Origin: Leptidea sinapis
Lineage: Eukaryota; Arthropoda; Insecta; Lepidoptera; Pieridae
DNA: 64,000 bases
Direction: 5' to 3'
Assembly (NCBI RefSeq): GCF_905404315.1
Contig: NC_066294.1
Span: 12,115,501-12,179,500 of the forward strand
The notes under the pieces are model-generated. The model ran no database searches. It saw only the letters and a program-made list of their open reading frames with translations, and was not told where the DNA came from. Of the stretch, positions 25,001 through 38,553 are shown in pieces. Made by a program: the position numbers and the translations under genes. How positions within the stretch are numbered: position 1 is the first letter of the stretch; every line of letters begins with the position of its first letter.

Positions 25001-27316
25001 ACTAGATTATGGCTATCGTATCCGAGGTTCTCGAGGGTGCAGAGAACGATTCTGTGATCATTTTTGAAATCCAAGAGGGCTGCCGCAAACAATAATGTTG
25101 TCAGCAATATGGATATCGTGTCTGAGGTTCACGAGGGTGCAGAAAATAATTTTGGGATCATTTTTAAGTCCGAGATGGCCGCCTCGCAAGATTATGATCA
25201 CAAAAATATGGGTATCATATCCGAGGTTCTCGAGGGTGCAGAAAACAATTTTGGGATCATTTTTAAATCTGAGATGGCCGCTGCTCAAAATTATGATAAC
25301 GACATTATGGGTATCGTATCAGTGGTTCTCGAGGGTGCAGAGAACGATTCTGTGATCATTTTTCAAATCCAAGATGGCCGCCGCTCAAAAGTATGATAAC
25401 TAGATTATGGCTATCGTATCTTAGGTTCTCGAGGGAGCAGAGAACGATTCTGTGATCATTTTTGAAATTCAAGAGGGCTGCCGCAAACAATAATATTGTC
25501 AGCAATATGGATATCGTGTCTGAGGTTCACGAGGGTGCAGAAAATAATTTTGGGATCATTTTAAGTCCTAGATGGCCGACGTGCAAGATTATGATTTTAG
25601 CAATATGGATATCATGTCCGAGGTTCTCGAGGGTGCAGAGAACAATTCTGTGATCATTTTTTTAATCCAAGATGGACGCCGCACAAAATTATGATTTCAG
25701 CAATATAGATATCGTACTCGAGGTTTTTGAGGGTGCAGAGAACGATTTGGTGATCATTTTTCAAATACAAGATGGCCGCCGCACAAAATTATGATTTTAG
25801 CAATATTGATATCGTGTCCGAGGTTCTCGAGGGTGCAGAGAACAATTCTGTGATCATTTTTGAAATCCAAGAGGGCTGCCGCAAACAATTATGTTTTCAG
25901 CAATATGGATATCGTGTCCGAGGTTCTCGAGGGTGCAGAAAACAATTTTGGGATCATTTTTAAATCTGAGATGGCCGCTGCTCAAAATTATGATAACAAC
26001 ATTATGGGTATCGTATCAGTGGTTCTCGAGGGTGCAGAGAACGATTCTGTGATCATTTTTCAAATCCAAGATGGCCGCCGCTCAAAAGTATGATAACTAG
26101 ATAATGGCTATCGTATCTTAGGTTCTCGAGGGAGCAGAGAACGATTCTGTGATCATTTTTGAAATCCAAGAGTGCTGCCGCAAACAATAATGTTGTCAGC
26201 AATATGGATATCGTGTCTGAGGTTCACGAGGGTGCAGAAAATAATTTTGGGATCATTTTTAAGTCCGAGATGGCCGCCGTGCAAGATTATGATCACAAAA
26301 ATATGGGTATCGTATCCGAGGTTCTCGAGAGTGCACAGAACGATTTTTTGATGATTTTTGAAATCCAAGGTGGCCGCCGCTCAAAATTATGATAACTAGA
26401 TTATCGGTATCGTATCCTAGATTCTCGAGGGTGCACAGAGCGATTTTGTGATAAGTTTTCAAATCCAAGAAGGCCGCCGCTCAAAAGAATGATAACTACA
26501 TTATGGGTATCGTATCCGAGGTTCTCGAGGGTGCAGAGAACGATTTTGTGATCATTTTTGAAATCCAAGCTGGCCGCCGCACAAAATTATGATTTCAGCA
26601 ATATGGATATCGTACCCGAGGTTCTCGAGGGTGCAGAGAACGATTTTGTGATCATTTTTGAAATCCAAGCTGGCCGCCGCACAAAATTATGATTTCAGCA
26701 ATATGGGTATCGTACCCGAGGTTCTCGAGGGTGCAGAGAACGATTTGGTGATCATTTTTCAAATCCAAGAGAGCTTCCGCAAACAATTATGTTATCAGCA
26801 ATATGGATATCGCGTCCGAGGTTCTCGAGGGTGCAGAAAACAATTTTGGGATCATTTTTAAATCTGAGATGGCCGCCGCTCAAAATTATGATAACGACAT
26901 TATGGGTATCGTATCAGTGATTCTCCAGGGTGCAGAGAACGATTTTGTGATCATTTTTCAAATCCAAGATGGCCGCCGCTCAAAAGTATGATAACTACAT
27001 TATGGGTATCTTATCCGAGGTTCTCGAGGGTGCTGAGAACGATTTTGTGATCATTTTTCAAATACAAGATGGCCGCAGTGCAAGATTATGATCATAAAAA
27101 TATGGGTATCATATCTGAGGTTCTCGAGAGTGCACAGAACGATTTTGTGAATATTTTTGAAATCCAAGATGGCCGCCGCTCAAAATTATGATAAGTAAAT
27201 TATGGGTATCGTATCTAAAGTTCTCGAGGGTGCAGAGAACGATTTTGTGATCATTTTTCAAATCCAAGATGGCCGCCGCTCAAAAGTATGATAACTACAT
27301 TATGGGTATCGTATCC
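22010..27316 (+). repeat. 5307-bp composite block, copy 1
   Basis: Begins as a type I 13-mer (M1-M6 variant, M15-M18), then enters a mosaic of about 40 monomers that resembles 12642-16300, and closes with M18-M21 before the next M1 at 27317. Marks include a shortened monomer with GAGGTTGCAGAGCAATTC near 23140 and the two AAGCTGGCCGCC monomers near 23776 and 23876. Compared with the related stretch at 13200-13520, three monomers (about 299 bp) are absent near 24270. A block of the same 5307-bp length lies at 52015. Confidence 0.9.
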
Positions 27317-29434
27317 GAGGTTCTCGAGGGTGCTGAGAACGATTTTGTGATCATTTTTCTAATCCAAGATGATCGCCGCACAAAATTATGTTGATGGCCG
27401 CCGCTCAAAATAATGATAACTAGATTATGGGTATCGTATCCGAGGTTCTCGAAGGTGCAGAGAACGATTTTGTGGTAAGTTTTCAAATCCAAGATGGCCA
27501 CCGCTCTAAAGTATGATAATAACATTATGGATATCGTATCCTAGTTTCTCGAGGGTGCTGAGAACGATTTTGTGATCATTTTTCAAATCCAAGATGGCCG
27601 CCGTGTAAGATTATGATCACAAAAATATGGGTATCGTATCCAATATTCTCGAGAGTGCACAGAACGATTTTGTGATCATTTTTTAAATCCAAGATGGCCG
27701 CCGCACAAAATTATGATTTTAGCAATATGGATATCGTGTCCGAGGTTCTCGAGGATGCAGAGAACAATTCTGTGATCATTTTTGAAATCCAAGAGCGCTG
27801 TCGCAATCAATTATGTTTTCAGCAATATGGATATCATGTCCGAGGTTCTCGAGGGTGCAAAAAACAATTTTGGGATCATTTTTTAATCTGAGATGGCCGC
27901 CGCTCAAAATTATGATAACTACATTATGGGTATCGTATCAGTGGTTCTCGAGGGTGCAGAGAACGATTCTGTGATCATTTTTCAAATCCAAGATGGCCGC
28001 CGCTCAAAAGTATGATAACTAGATTATGGCTATCGTATCTTAGGTTCTCGAGGGTGCAGAGAACGATTCTGTGATCATTTTTGAAATCCAAGAGGGCTGC
28101 CGCAAACAATAATGTTGTCAGCAATATGGATATCGTGTCTGAGGTTCACGAGGGTGCAGAAAATAATTTTGGGATCATTTTTAAGTCCGAGATGGCCGCC
28201 TCGCAAGATTATGATCACAAAAATATGGGTATCATATCCGAGGTTCTCGAGAGTGCACAGAACGATTTTTTTATCATATTTGAAATCCAAGGTGGCCGCC
28301 GCTCAAAATTATGATAACTTGATTATCGGTATCGTATCCTAGGTTCTCGAGGGTGCAGAGAGCGATTTTGTGATAAGTTTTCAAATCCAAGAAGGCCGCC
28401 GCTCAAAAGAATGATAACTACATTATGGGTATCGTATCCGAGGTTCTCGAGGGTGCAGAGAACGATTTTGTGATCATTTTTGAAATCCAAGATGGCCGCC
28501 GCACAAAATTATGATTTCAGCAATATGGATATCGTACCCGAGGTTCTCGAGGGTGCAGAGAACGATTTTGTGATCATTTTCAAATCCAAGATGGCCGCCG
28601 CACAAAATTATGATTTTAGCAATATGGATATCGTTTCCGAGGTTCTCGAGGGTGCAGAGAACGATTTTGTGATCATTTTTCAAATCGAAGATAGCCGCCA
28701 CTCAAAAGTATGATAACTACATTATGGGTATCGTATCCGAGGTTCTCGAGGGTGTTGAGAACGATTTTATGACAATTTTTCAAATCGAAGGCCGCCGCAC
28801 AAAATTATGATTTCAGCAATATGGATATCGTACCCGAGGTTCTCGAGGGTGCAGAGAACGATTTGGTGATCATTTTTCAAATCCAAGAGAGCTGCCGCAA
28901 ACAATTATGTCATCAGCAATATGGATATCGCGTCCGAGGTTCTCGAGGGTGCAGAAAACAATTTTGGGATCATTTTTAAATCTGAGATGGCCGCCGCTCA
29001 AAATTATGATAACGACATTATGGGTATCGTATCAGTGATTCTCCAGGGTGCAGAGAACGATTTTGTGATCATTTTTCAAATCCAAGATGGCCGCCGCTCA
29101 AAAGTATGATAACTACATTATGGGTATCTTATCCGAGGTTCTCGAGGGTGCTGAGAACGATTTTGTGATCATTTTTCAAATACAAGATGGCCACAGTGCA
29201 AGATTATGATCATAAAAATATGGGTATCATATCTGAGGTTCTCGAGAGTGCACAGAACGATTTTGTGAATATTTTTGAAATCCAAGATGGCCGCCGCTCA
29301 AAATTATGATACGTAAATTATGGGTATCGTATCTAAAGTTCTCGAGGGTGCAGAGAACGATTTTGTGATCATTTTTGAAATCCAAGATGGCCGCCGCTCA
29401 AAATTAGGAAAACTACATTATGGGTATCGTATCC
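27317..29434 (+). repeat. 2118-bp 21-mer higher-order repeat, copy
   Basis: Full M1-M21. M2, M4, M5 and M6 carry the variants seen in the type II 13-mers (GAGGATGCAGAG, GCAAAAAACAATTTTGG), so this copy and the 13-mers share ancestry. Private marks also found 30005 bp downstream: TTATGTCATCAGC near 28907, GGCCACAGTGCAAG near 29190 and GATACGTAAATTATG near 29309. Confidence 0.94.
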
Positions 29435-31552
29435 GAGGTTCTCGAGGGTACTGAGTACGATTTTGTGATCATTTTTCTAATCCAAGATGATCGCCGCACA
29501 AAATTATGTTGATGGCCGCCGCTCAAAATAATGATAACTAGATTATGGGAATCGTATCCGAGGTTCTCGAAGGTGCAGAGAACGATTTTGTGATCAGTTT
29601 TCAAATCCAAGATGGCCACCGCTCTAAAGTATGATAATAACATTATGGATATCGTATCCTAGTTTCTCGAGGGTGCTGAGAACGATTTTGTGATCATTTT
29701 TCAAATCCAAGATGGCCGCCGTGTAAGATTATGATCACAAAAATATGGGTATCGTATCCAATGTTCTCGAGAGTGCACAGAACGATTTAGTGATCATTTT
29801 TGAAATCCAAGATGGCCGCCGCACAAAATTATGATTTTAGCAATATGGATATCGTGTCCGAGGTTCTCGAGGGTGCAGAGAACAATTCTGTGATCATTTT
29901 TGAAATCCAAGAGCGCTGTCGCAATCAATTATGTTTTCAGCAATATGGATATCATGTCCGAGGTTCTCGAGGGTGCAGAAAACAATTTTGGGATCATTTT
30001 TAAATCTGAGATGGCCGCCGCTCAAAATTATGATAACGACATTATGGGTATCGTATCAGTGGTTCTCGAGGGTGCAGAGAACGATTCTGTGATCATTTTT
30101 CAAATCCAAGATGGACGCCGCTCAAAAGTATGATAACTAGATTATGGCTATCGTATCTTAGGTTCTCGAGGGTGCAGAGAACGATTCTGTGATCATTTTT
30201 GAAATCCAAGAGAGCTGCCGCAAACAATAATGTTGTCAGCAATATGGATATCGTGTCTGAGGTTCACGAGGGTGCAGAAAATAATTTTGGGATCATTTTT
30301 AAGCCCGAGATGGCCGCCTCGCAAGATTATGATCACAAAAATATGGGTATCATATCCGAGGTTCTCGAGAGTGCACAGAACGATTTTTTTATCATATTTG
30401 AAATCCAAGGTGGCCGCCGCTCAAAATTATGATAACTTGATTATCGGTATCGTATCCTAGGTTCTCGAGGGTGCAGAGAGCGATTTTGTTATAAGTTTTC
30501 AAATCCAAAAAGGCCGCCGCTGAAAAGAATGATAACTACATTATGGGTATCGTATCCGAGGTTCTCGAGGGTGCAGAGAACGATTTTGTGATCATTTTTG
30601 AAATCCAAGATGGCCGCCGCACAAAATTATGATTTCAGCAATATGGATATCGTACCCGAGGTTCTCGAGGGTGCAGAGAACGATTTTGTGATCATTTTCA
30701 AATCCAAGATGGCCGCCGCACAAAATTATGATTTTAGCAATATGGATATCGTGTCCGAGGTTCTCGAGGGTGCAGAGAACGATTTTGTGATCATTTTTCA
30801 AATCGAAGATAGCCGCCACTTTAAAGTATGATAACTACATTATGGGTATCGTATCCGAGGTTCTCGAGGGTGTTGAGAACGATTTTATGACAATTTTTCA
30901 AATCGAAGGCCGCCGCACAAAATTATGATTTCAGCAATATGGATATCGTACCCGAGGTTCTCGAGGGTGCAGAGAACGATTTGGTGATCATTTTTCAAAT
31001 CCAAGAGAGCTGCCGCAAACAATTATGTTATCAGCAATATGGATATCGCGTCCGAGGTTCTCGAGGGTGCAGAAAACAATTTTGGGATCATTTTTAAATC
31101 TGAGATGGCCGCCGCTCAAAATTATGATAACGACATTATGGGTATCGTATCAGTGATTCTCCAGGGTGCAGAGAACGATTTTGTGATCATTTATCAAATC
31201 CAAGATGGCCGCCGCTCAAAAGTATGATAACTACATTATGGGTATCTTATCCGAGGTTCTCGAGGGTGCTGAGAACGATTTTGTGATCATTTTTCAAATA
31301 CAAGATGGCCGCAGTGCAAGATTATGATCATAAAAATATGGGTATCATATCTGAGGTTCTCGAGAGTGCACAGAACGATTTTGTGAATATTTTTGAAATC
31401 CAAGATGGCCGCCGCTCAAAATTATGATAAGTAAATTATGGGTATCGTATCTAAAGTTCTCGAGGGTGCAGAGAACGATTTTGTGATCATTTTTGAAATC
31501 CAAGATGGCCGCCGCTCAAAATTAGGATAACTACATTATGGGTATCGTATCC
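29435..31552 (+). repeat. 2118-bp 21-mer higher-order repeat, copy
   Basis: Full M1-M21. M1 begins GAGGGTACTGAGTACG. The preceding M21 ends AGGAAAACTACATTATG, a private variant that recurs at the 30-kb offset near 59411. Also shared at that offset: ATTATGGGAATCG near 29544, CATTTATCAAATCC near 31188 and CCGCTGAAAAGAATG near 30518 (the last is also in the 47779 copy). Confidence 0.94.
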
Positions 31553-33667
31553 GAGGTTCTCGAGGGTGCTGAGTACGATTTTGTGATCATTTTTCTAATC
31601 CAAGATGATCGCCGCACAAAATTATGTTGATGGCCGCCGCTCAAAATAATGATAACTAGATTATGGGTATCGTATCCGAGGTTCTCGAAGGTGCAGAGAA
31701 CGATTTTGTGATCATTTTTCAAATCCAAGATGGCCGCCGTGTAAGATTATGATCACAAAAATATGGGTATCGTATCCAATGTTCTCGAGAGTGCACAGAA
31801 CGATTTTGTGATCATTTTTTAAATCCAAGATGGCCGCCGCACAAAATTATGATTTTAGCAATATGGATATCATGTCCGAGGTTCTCGAGGGTGCAGAGAA
31901 CAATTCTGTGATCATTTTTTTAATCCAAGAGGGCTGCCGCAAACAATTATGTTTTCAGCAATATGGATATCGTGTCCGAGGTTCTCGAGGGTGCAGAAAA
32001 CAATTTTGGGATCATTTTTATATATGAGATGGCCGCCGCTCAAAATTATGATAACGACATTATGGGTATCGTATCCGAGGTTCTCGAGGGTGTTGAGAAC
32101 GATTTTATGACAATTTTTAAAATCGAAGGCCGCCGCACAAAATTATGATTTCAGCAATATGGATATCGTACCCGAGGTTCTCGAGGGTGCAGAGAACGAT
32201 TTGGTGATCATTTTTCAAATCCAAGAGAGCTGCCGCAAACAATTATGTTATCAGCAATATGGATATCGCGTCCGAGGTTCTCGAGGGTGCAGAAAACAAT
32301 TTTGGGATCATTTTTAAATCTGAGATGGCCGCCGCTCAAAATTATGATAACGACATTATGGGTATCGTATCAGTGGTTCTCCAGGGTGCAGAGAACGATT
32401 TTGTGATCATTTTTCAAATCCAAGATGGCCGACGCTCAAAAGTATGATAACTAGATTATGGCTATCGTATCCGAGGTTCTCGAGGGTGCAGAGAACGATT
32501 CTGTGATCATTTTCAAATCCAAGATGGCCGCCGCACAAAATTATGATTTTAGCAATATGGATATCATGTCCGAGGTTCTCGAGGTTGCAGAGCAATTCTG
32601 TGATCATTATTTTAATCCAAGAGGGCTGCCGCAAACAATTATGTTTTCAGCAATATGGATATCGTGTCCGAGGTTCTCGAGGGTGCAGAAAACAATTTTG
32701 GGATCATTTTTATATATGAGATGGCCGCCGCTCAAAATTATGATAACGACATTATGGGTATCGTATCAGTAGTTCTCGAGGGTGCAGAGAACGATTTTGT
32801 GATCATTTTTCAAATCTTAGATGTCCGCCGCTCAAAAGTATGATAACTACATTATGGGTATCTTATCCGAGGTTCTCGAGGGTGATGAGAACGATTTTGT
32901 GATAATTTTTCAAATACAAGATGGCCGCCGTGCAAGATTATGATCATAAAAATACAGGTATCGTATCTGAGGTTCTCGAGAGTGCACAGAACGATTTTTT
33001 GATGATTTTTTAAATCCAAGGTGGCCGCCGCTCAAAATTATGATAACTAGATTATCGGTATCGTATCCTAGGTTCTCGAGGGTGCACAGAGCGATTTTGT
33101 GATAAGTTTTCAAATCCAAGAAGGCCGCCGCTCAAAAGAATGATAACTACATTATGGGTATCGTATCCGAGGTTCTCGAGGGTGCAGAGAACGATTTTGT
33201 GATCATTTTTGAAATCCAAGATGGCCGCCGCACAAAATTATGATTTCAGCAATATGGATATCGTACCCGAGGTTCTCGAGGGTGCAGAGAACGATTTTGT
33301 GATCATTTTTGAAATCCAAGCTGGCCGCCGCACAAAATTATGATTTCAGCAATATGGATATCGTACCCGAGGTTCTCGAGGGTGCAGAGAACGATTTGGT
33401 GATCATTTTTCAAATCCAAGAGAGCTTCCGCAAACAATTATGTTATCAGCAATATGGATATCGCGTCCGAGGTTCTCGAGGGTGCAGAAAACAATTTTGG
33501 GATCATTTTTAAATCTGAGATGGCCGCCGCTCAAAATTATGATAACGACATTATGGGTATCGTATCAGTGGTTCTCGAGGGTGCAGAGAACGATTTTGTG
33601 ATCATTTTTGAAATCCAAGATGGCCGCCGCTCAACATTATGATAACTACATTATGGGTATCGTATCC
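31553..33667 (+). repeat. First part of 7001-bp composite block
   Basis: M1, an M2/M3 hybrid, M4, the type I 13-mer order (M5 and M6 variants, M15-M18), then mosaic monomers. From about 31800 it follows 22360-24220 at a constant offset of 9443 bp, while M1 itself sits at an offset of 9543. The 100-bp change is explained by the hybrid at 31678. It recurs from 61558. Confidence 0.88.
31678..31777 (+). repeat. M2/M3 hybrid monomer
   Basis: Starts as M2 (GAGGTTCTCGAAGGTGCAGA) and ends as M3 (GGCCGCCGTGTAAGATTATG followed by AATGTTCTCG of M4). Exactly one 100-bp period is missing relative to the 21-mer. The M2-specific CAGTTTTCAAATCC is replaced by CATTTTTCAAATCC, which places the breakpoint before that point. 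The same hybrid is present 30005 bp downstream at 61683-61782. Confidence 0.88.
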
Positions 33668-35659
33668 GAGGTTCGCGAGGGTGCTGAGAACGATTTTGTG
33701 ATCATTTTTCTAATCCAAGATGATCGCCGCACAAAATTATGATATTAGCAATATGGATAACGTGTCCGAGGTTCTCGAGGGTGCAGAGAACAATTCTGTG
33801 ATCATTTTTGAAATCCATGAGGGCTGCCGCAAACAATTATATATTCAGCAATATGGATATCGTGTCTGAGGTTCTCGAAGGTGCGGAAAACAATTTTGGG
33901 ATCATTTTTAAATCCGATATCGCCGCCGCTCAAAAGTATGATAAGTACATTATGGGTATCGTATCCGAAGTTCTCCAGGGTGCTGAGAACGATTTTGTGA
34001 TCATTTTTCTAATCCAAGATGGACGCCGCACAAAATTATGATTTCAGCAATATAGATATCGTACTCGAGGTTTTTGAGGGTGCAGAGAACGATTTGGTAA
34101 TCATTTTTCAAATCCAAGATGGCCGCCGCACAAAATTATGATTTTAGCAATATGGATATCGTGTCCGAGGTTCTCGAGGGTGCAGAGAACAATTCTGTGA
34201 TCATTTTTCAAATCCAAGATGGCCGCCGTGCAAGATTATGATCACAAAAATATGGGTATCGTATCCAATGTTCTCGAGAGTGCACAGAACGATTTAGTGA
34301 TCATTTTTGAAATCCAAGATGGCCGCCGCACAAAATTATGATTTTAGCAATATGGATATCGTGTCCGAGGTTCTCGAGGGTGCAGAGAACAATTCTGTGA
34401 TCATTTTTGAAATCCAAGAGCGCTGTCGCAATCAATTATGTTTTCAGCAATATGGATATCATGTCCGAGGTTCTCGAGGGTGCAGAAAACAATTTTGGGA
34501 TCATTTTTAAATCTGAGATGGCCGCCGCTCAAAATTATGATAACGACATTATGGGTATCGTATCAGTGGTTCTCGAGGGTGCAGAGAACGATTCTGTGAT
34601 CATTTTTCAAATCCAAGATGGACGCCGCTCAAAAGTATGATAACTAGATTATGGCTATCGTATCTTAGGTTCTCGAGGGTGCAGAGAACGATTCTGTGAT
34701 CATTTTTGAAATCCAAGAGAGCTGCCGCAAACAATAATGTTGTCAGCAATATGGATATCGTGTCTGAGGTTCACGAGGGTGCAGAAAATAATTTTGGGAT
34801 CATTTTTAAGCCCGAGATGGCCGCCTCGCAAGATTATGATCACAAAAATATGGGTATCATATCCGAGGTTCTCGAGAGTGCACAGAACGATTTTTTTATC
34901 ATATTTGAAATCCAAGGTGGCCGCCGCTCAAAATTATGATAACTTGATTATCGGTATCGTATCCTAGGTTCTCGAGGGTGCAGAGAGCGATTTTGTTATA
35001 AGTTTTCAAATCCAAGATGGCCGCCGCTCAAAAGTATGATAACTACATTATGGGTATCGTATCCGAGGTTCTCGAGGGTGCAGAGAACGATTTTGTGATC
35101 ATTTTTGAAATCCAAGATGGCCGCCGCACAAAATTATGATTTCAGCAATATGGATATCGTACCCGAGGTTCTCGAGGGTGCAGAGAACGATTTTGTGATC
35201 ATTTTCAAATCCAAGATGGCCGCCGCACAAAATTATGATTTTAGCAATATGGATATCGTGTCCGAGGTTCTCGAGGGTGCAGAGAACGATTTTGTGATCA
35301 TTTTTCAAATCGAAGATAGCCGCCACTTTAAAGTATGATAACTACATTATGGGTATCGTATCCGAGGTTCTCGAGGGTGTTGAGAACGATTTTATGACAA
35401 TTTTTCAAATCGAAGGCCGCCGCACAAAATTATGATTTCAGCAATATGGATATCGTACCCGAGGTTCTCGAGGGTGCAGAGAACGATTTGGTGATCATTT
35501 TTCAAATCCAAGAGAGCTGCCGCAAACAATTATGTTATCAGCAATATGGATATCGCGTCCGAGGTTCTCGAGGGTGCAGAAAACAATTTTGGGATCATTT
35601 TTAAATCTGAGATGGCCGCCGCTCAAAATTATGATAACGACATTATGGGTATCGTATCC
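33668..35659 (+). repeat. 1992-bp tandem duplication, copy 1
   Basis: About 20 monomers starting with GAGGTTCGCGAGGG and the GATGATCGCC variant. It holds three mosaic monomers, then M4-M17 of the 21-mer in order, and a last monomer whose end joins directly to the next GAGGTTCGCGAGGG. Private variants shared with copy 2: ATGGATAACGTGTCC near 33753, AAATCCGATATCGCC near 33910 and GAACGATTTAGTGATC near 34288. The junction lies in an M17-like monomer near 35650. Confidence 0.9.
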
Positions 35660-36797
35660 GAGGTTCGCGAGGGTGCTGAGAACGATTTTGTGATCATTTT
35701 TCTAATCCAAGATGATCGCCGCACAAAATTATGATATTAGCAATATGGATAACGTGTCCGAGGTTCTCGAGGGTGCAGAGAACAATTCTGTGATCATTTT
35801 TGAAATCCATGAGGGCTGCCGCAAACAATTATATATTCAGCAATATGGATATCGTGTCTGAGGTTCTCGAAGGTGCGGAAAACAATTTTGGGATCATTTT
35901 TAAATCCGATATCGCCGCCGCTCAAAAGTATGATAAGTACATTATGGGTATCGTATCCGAAGTTCTCCAGGGTGCTGAGAACGATTTTGTGATCATTTTT
36001 CTAATCCAAGATGGACGCCGCACAAAATTATGATTTCAGCAATATAGATATCGTACTCGAGGTTTTTGAGGGTGCAGAGAACGATTTGGTGATCATTTTT
36101 CAAATACAAGATGGCCGCCGCACAAAATTATGATTTTAGCAATATGGATATCGTGTCCGAGGTTCTCGAGGGTGCAGAGAACAATTCTGTGATCATTTTT
36201 CAAATCCAAGATGGCCGCCGTGCAAGATTATGATCACAAAAATATGGGTATCGTATCCAATGTTCTCGAGAGTGCACAGAACGATTTAGTGATCATTTTT
36301 GAAATCCAAGATGGCCGCCGCACAAAATTATGATTTTAGCAATATGGATATCGTGTCCGAGGTTCTCGAGGGTGCAGAGAACAATTCTGTGATCATTTTT
36401 GAAATCCAAGAGCGCTGTCGCAATCAATTATGTTTTCAGCAATATGGATATCATGTCCGAGGTTCTCGAGGGTGCAGAAAACAATTTTGGGATCATTTTT
36501 AAATCTGAGATGGCCGCCGCTCAAAATTATGATAACGACATTATGGGTATCGTATCAGTGGTTCTCGAGGGTGCAGAGAACGATTCTGTGATCATTTTTC
36601 AAATCCAAGATGGACGCCGCTCAAAAGTATGATAACTAGATTATGGCTATCGTATCTTAGGTTCTCGAGGGTGCAGAGAACGATTCTGTGATCATTTTTG
36701 AAATCCAAGAGAGCTGCCGCAAACAATAATGTTGTCAGCAATATGGATATCGTGTCTGAGGTTCACGAGGGTGCAGAAAATAATTTTGGGATCATTT
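35660..36797 (+). repeat. 1992-bp tandem duplication, partial copy 2
   Basis: Repeats copy 1 at an offset of exactly 1992 bp, with the same private variants (GATAACGTGTCC near 35749, CCGATATCGCC near 35906). It follows copy 1 for about 1.14 kb and then diverges at about 36798, where CATTTTAAGTCCTAGATGG replaces CATTTTTAAGCCCGAGATGG. Confidence 0.88.
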
Positions 36798-38553
36798 TAA
36801 GTCCTAGATGGCCGACCTGCAAGATTATGATTTTAGCAATATGGATATCATGTCGGAGGTTCTCGAGGGTGCAGAGAACAATTCTGTGATCATTTTTTTA
36901 ATCCAAGATGGACGCCGCACAAAATTATGATTTCAGCAATATAGATATCGTACTCGAGGTTTTTGAGGGTGCAGAGAACGATTTGGTGATCATTTTTCAA
37001 ATCCAAGATGGCCGCCGCACAAAATTATGATTTTAGCAATATTGATATCGTGTCCGAGGTTCTCGAGGGTGCAGAGAACAATTCTGTGATCATTTTTGAA
37101 ATCCAAGAGGGCTGTCGCAAACAATTATGTTTTCAGCAATATGGATATCGTGTCCGAGGTTCTCGAGGGTGCAGAAAACAATTTTGGGATCATTTTTAAA
37201 TCTGAGATGGCCGCTGCTCAAAATTATGATAACAACATTATGGGTATCGTATCAGTGGTTCTCGAGGGTGCAGAGAACGATTCTGTGATCATTTTTCAAA
37301 TCCAAGATGGCCGCCGCTCAAAAGTATGATAACTAGATAATGGCTATCGTATCTTAGGTTCTCGAGGGAGCAGAGAACGATTCTGTGATCATTTTTGAAA
37401 TCCAAGAGGGCTGCCGCAAACAATAATGTTGTCAGCAATATGGATATCGTGTCTGAGGTTCACGAGGGTGCAGAAAATAATTTTGGGATCATTTTTAAGT
37501 CCGAGATGGCCGCCGTGCAAGATTATGATCACAAAAATATGGGTATCGTATCCGAGGTTCTCGAGAGTGCACAGAACGATTTTTTGATGATTTTTGAAAT
37601 CCAAGGTGGCCGCCGCTCAAAATTATGATAACTAGATTATCGGTATCGTATCCTAGGTTCTCGAGGGTGCACAGAGCGATTTTGTGATAAGTTTTCAAAT
37701 CCAAGAAGGCCGCCGCTCAAAAGAATGATAACTACATTATGGGTATCGTATCCGAGGTTCTCGAGGGTGCAGAGAACGATTTTGTGATCATTTTTGAAAT
37801 CCAAGATGGCCGCCGCACAAAATTATGATTTCAGCAATATGGATATCGTACCCGAGGTTCTCGAGGGTACAGAGAACGATTTTGTGATCATTTTTGAAAT
37901 CCAAGCTGGCCGCCGCACAAAATTATGATTTCAGCAATATGGATATCGTACCCGAGGTTCTCGAGGGTGCAGAGAACGATTTGGTGATCATTTTTCAAAT
38001 CCAAGAGAGCTTCCGCAAACAATTATGTTATCAGCAATATGGATATCGCGTCCGAGGTTCTCGAGGGTGCAGAAAACAATTTTGGGATCATTTTTAAATC
38101 TGAGATGGCCGCCGCTCAAAATTATGATAACGACATTATGGGTATCGTATCAGTGATTCTCCAGGGTGCAGAGAACGATTTTGTGATCATTTTTCAAATC
38201 CAAGATGGCCGCCGCTCAAAAGTATGATAACTACATTATGGGTATCTTATCCGAGGTTCTCGAGGGTGCTGAGAACGATTTTGTGATCATTTTTCAAATA
38301 CAAGATGGCCGCAGTGCAAGATTATGATCATAAAAATATGGGTATCATATCTGAGGTTCTCGAGAGTGCACAGAACGATTTTGTGAATATTTTTGAAATC
38401 CAAGATGGCCGCCGCTCAAAATTATGATAAGTAAATTATGGGTATCGTATCTAAAGTTCTCGAGGGTGCAGAGAACGATTTTGTGAACATTTTTGAAATC
38501 CAAGATGGCCGCCGCTCAAAATTAGGATAACTACATTATGGGGTATCGTATCC
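36798..38553 (+). repeat. Last part of 7001-bp composite block
   Basis: Mosaic monomers that follow 14800-16300 at an offset of about 22002 bp, including CCTAGATGGCCGACC near 36803 and the AAGCTTCCGC-type change in the M16-like monomer. It closes with M18-M21. M21 ends with an extra G (ATTATGGGGTATCG near 38537), a 1-bp insertion not seen in other M21 copies. Confidence 0.82.

Larger units (their letters stand above)
19686..33995 (+). repeat. About 30-kb super-repeat, copy 1 (portion matched in window)
   Basis: From about 19686 every block, monomer order and most private variants recur 30006 bp downstream, or 30005 bp downstream after the 1-bp insertion near 21154. Before 19686 the correspondence stops: M20 here follows M11 (TATCGTATCTGAGG) while at 49691 it follows M19 (TATCATATCTGAGG). 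The match continues until the window ends. The implied unit is 19686-49691. Roughly twenty differences were seen by eye over 14.3 kb, so the copies are very close but not identical. Confidence 0.9.
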
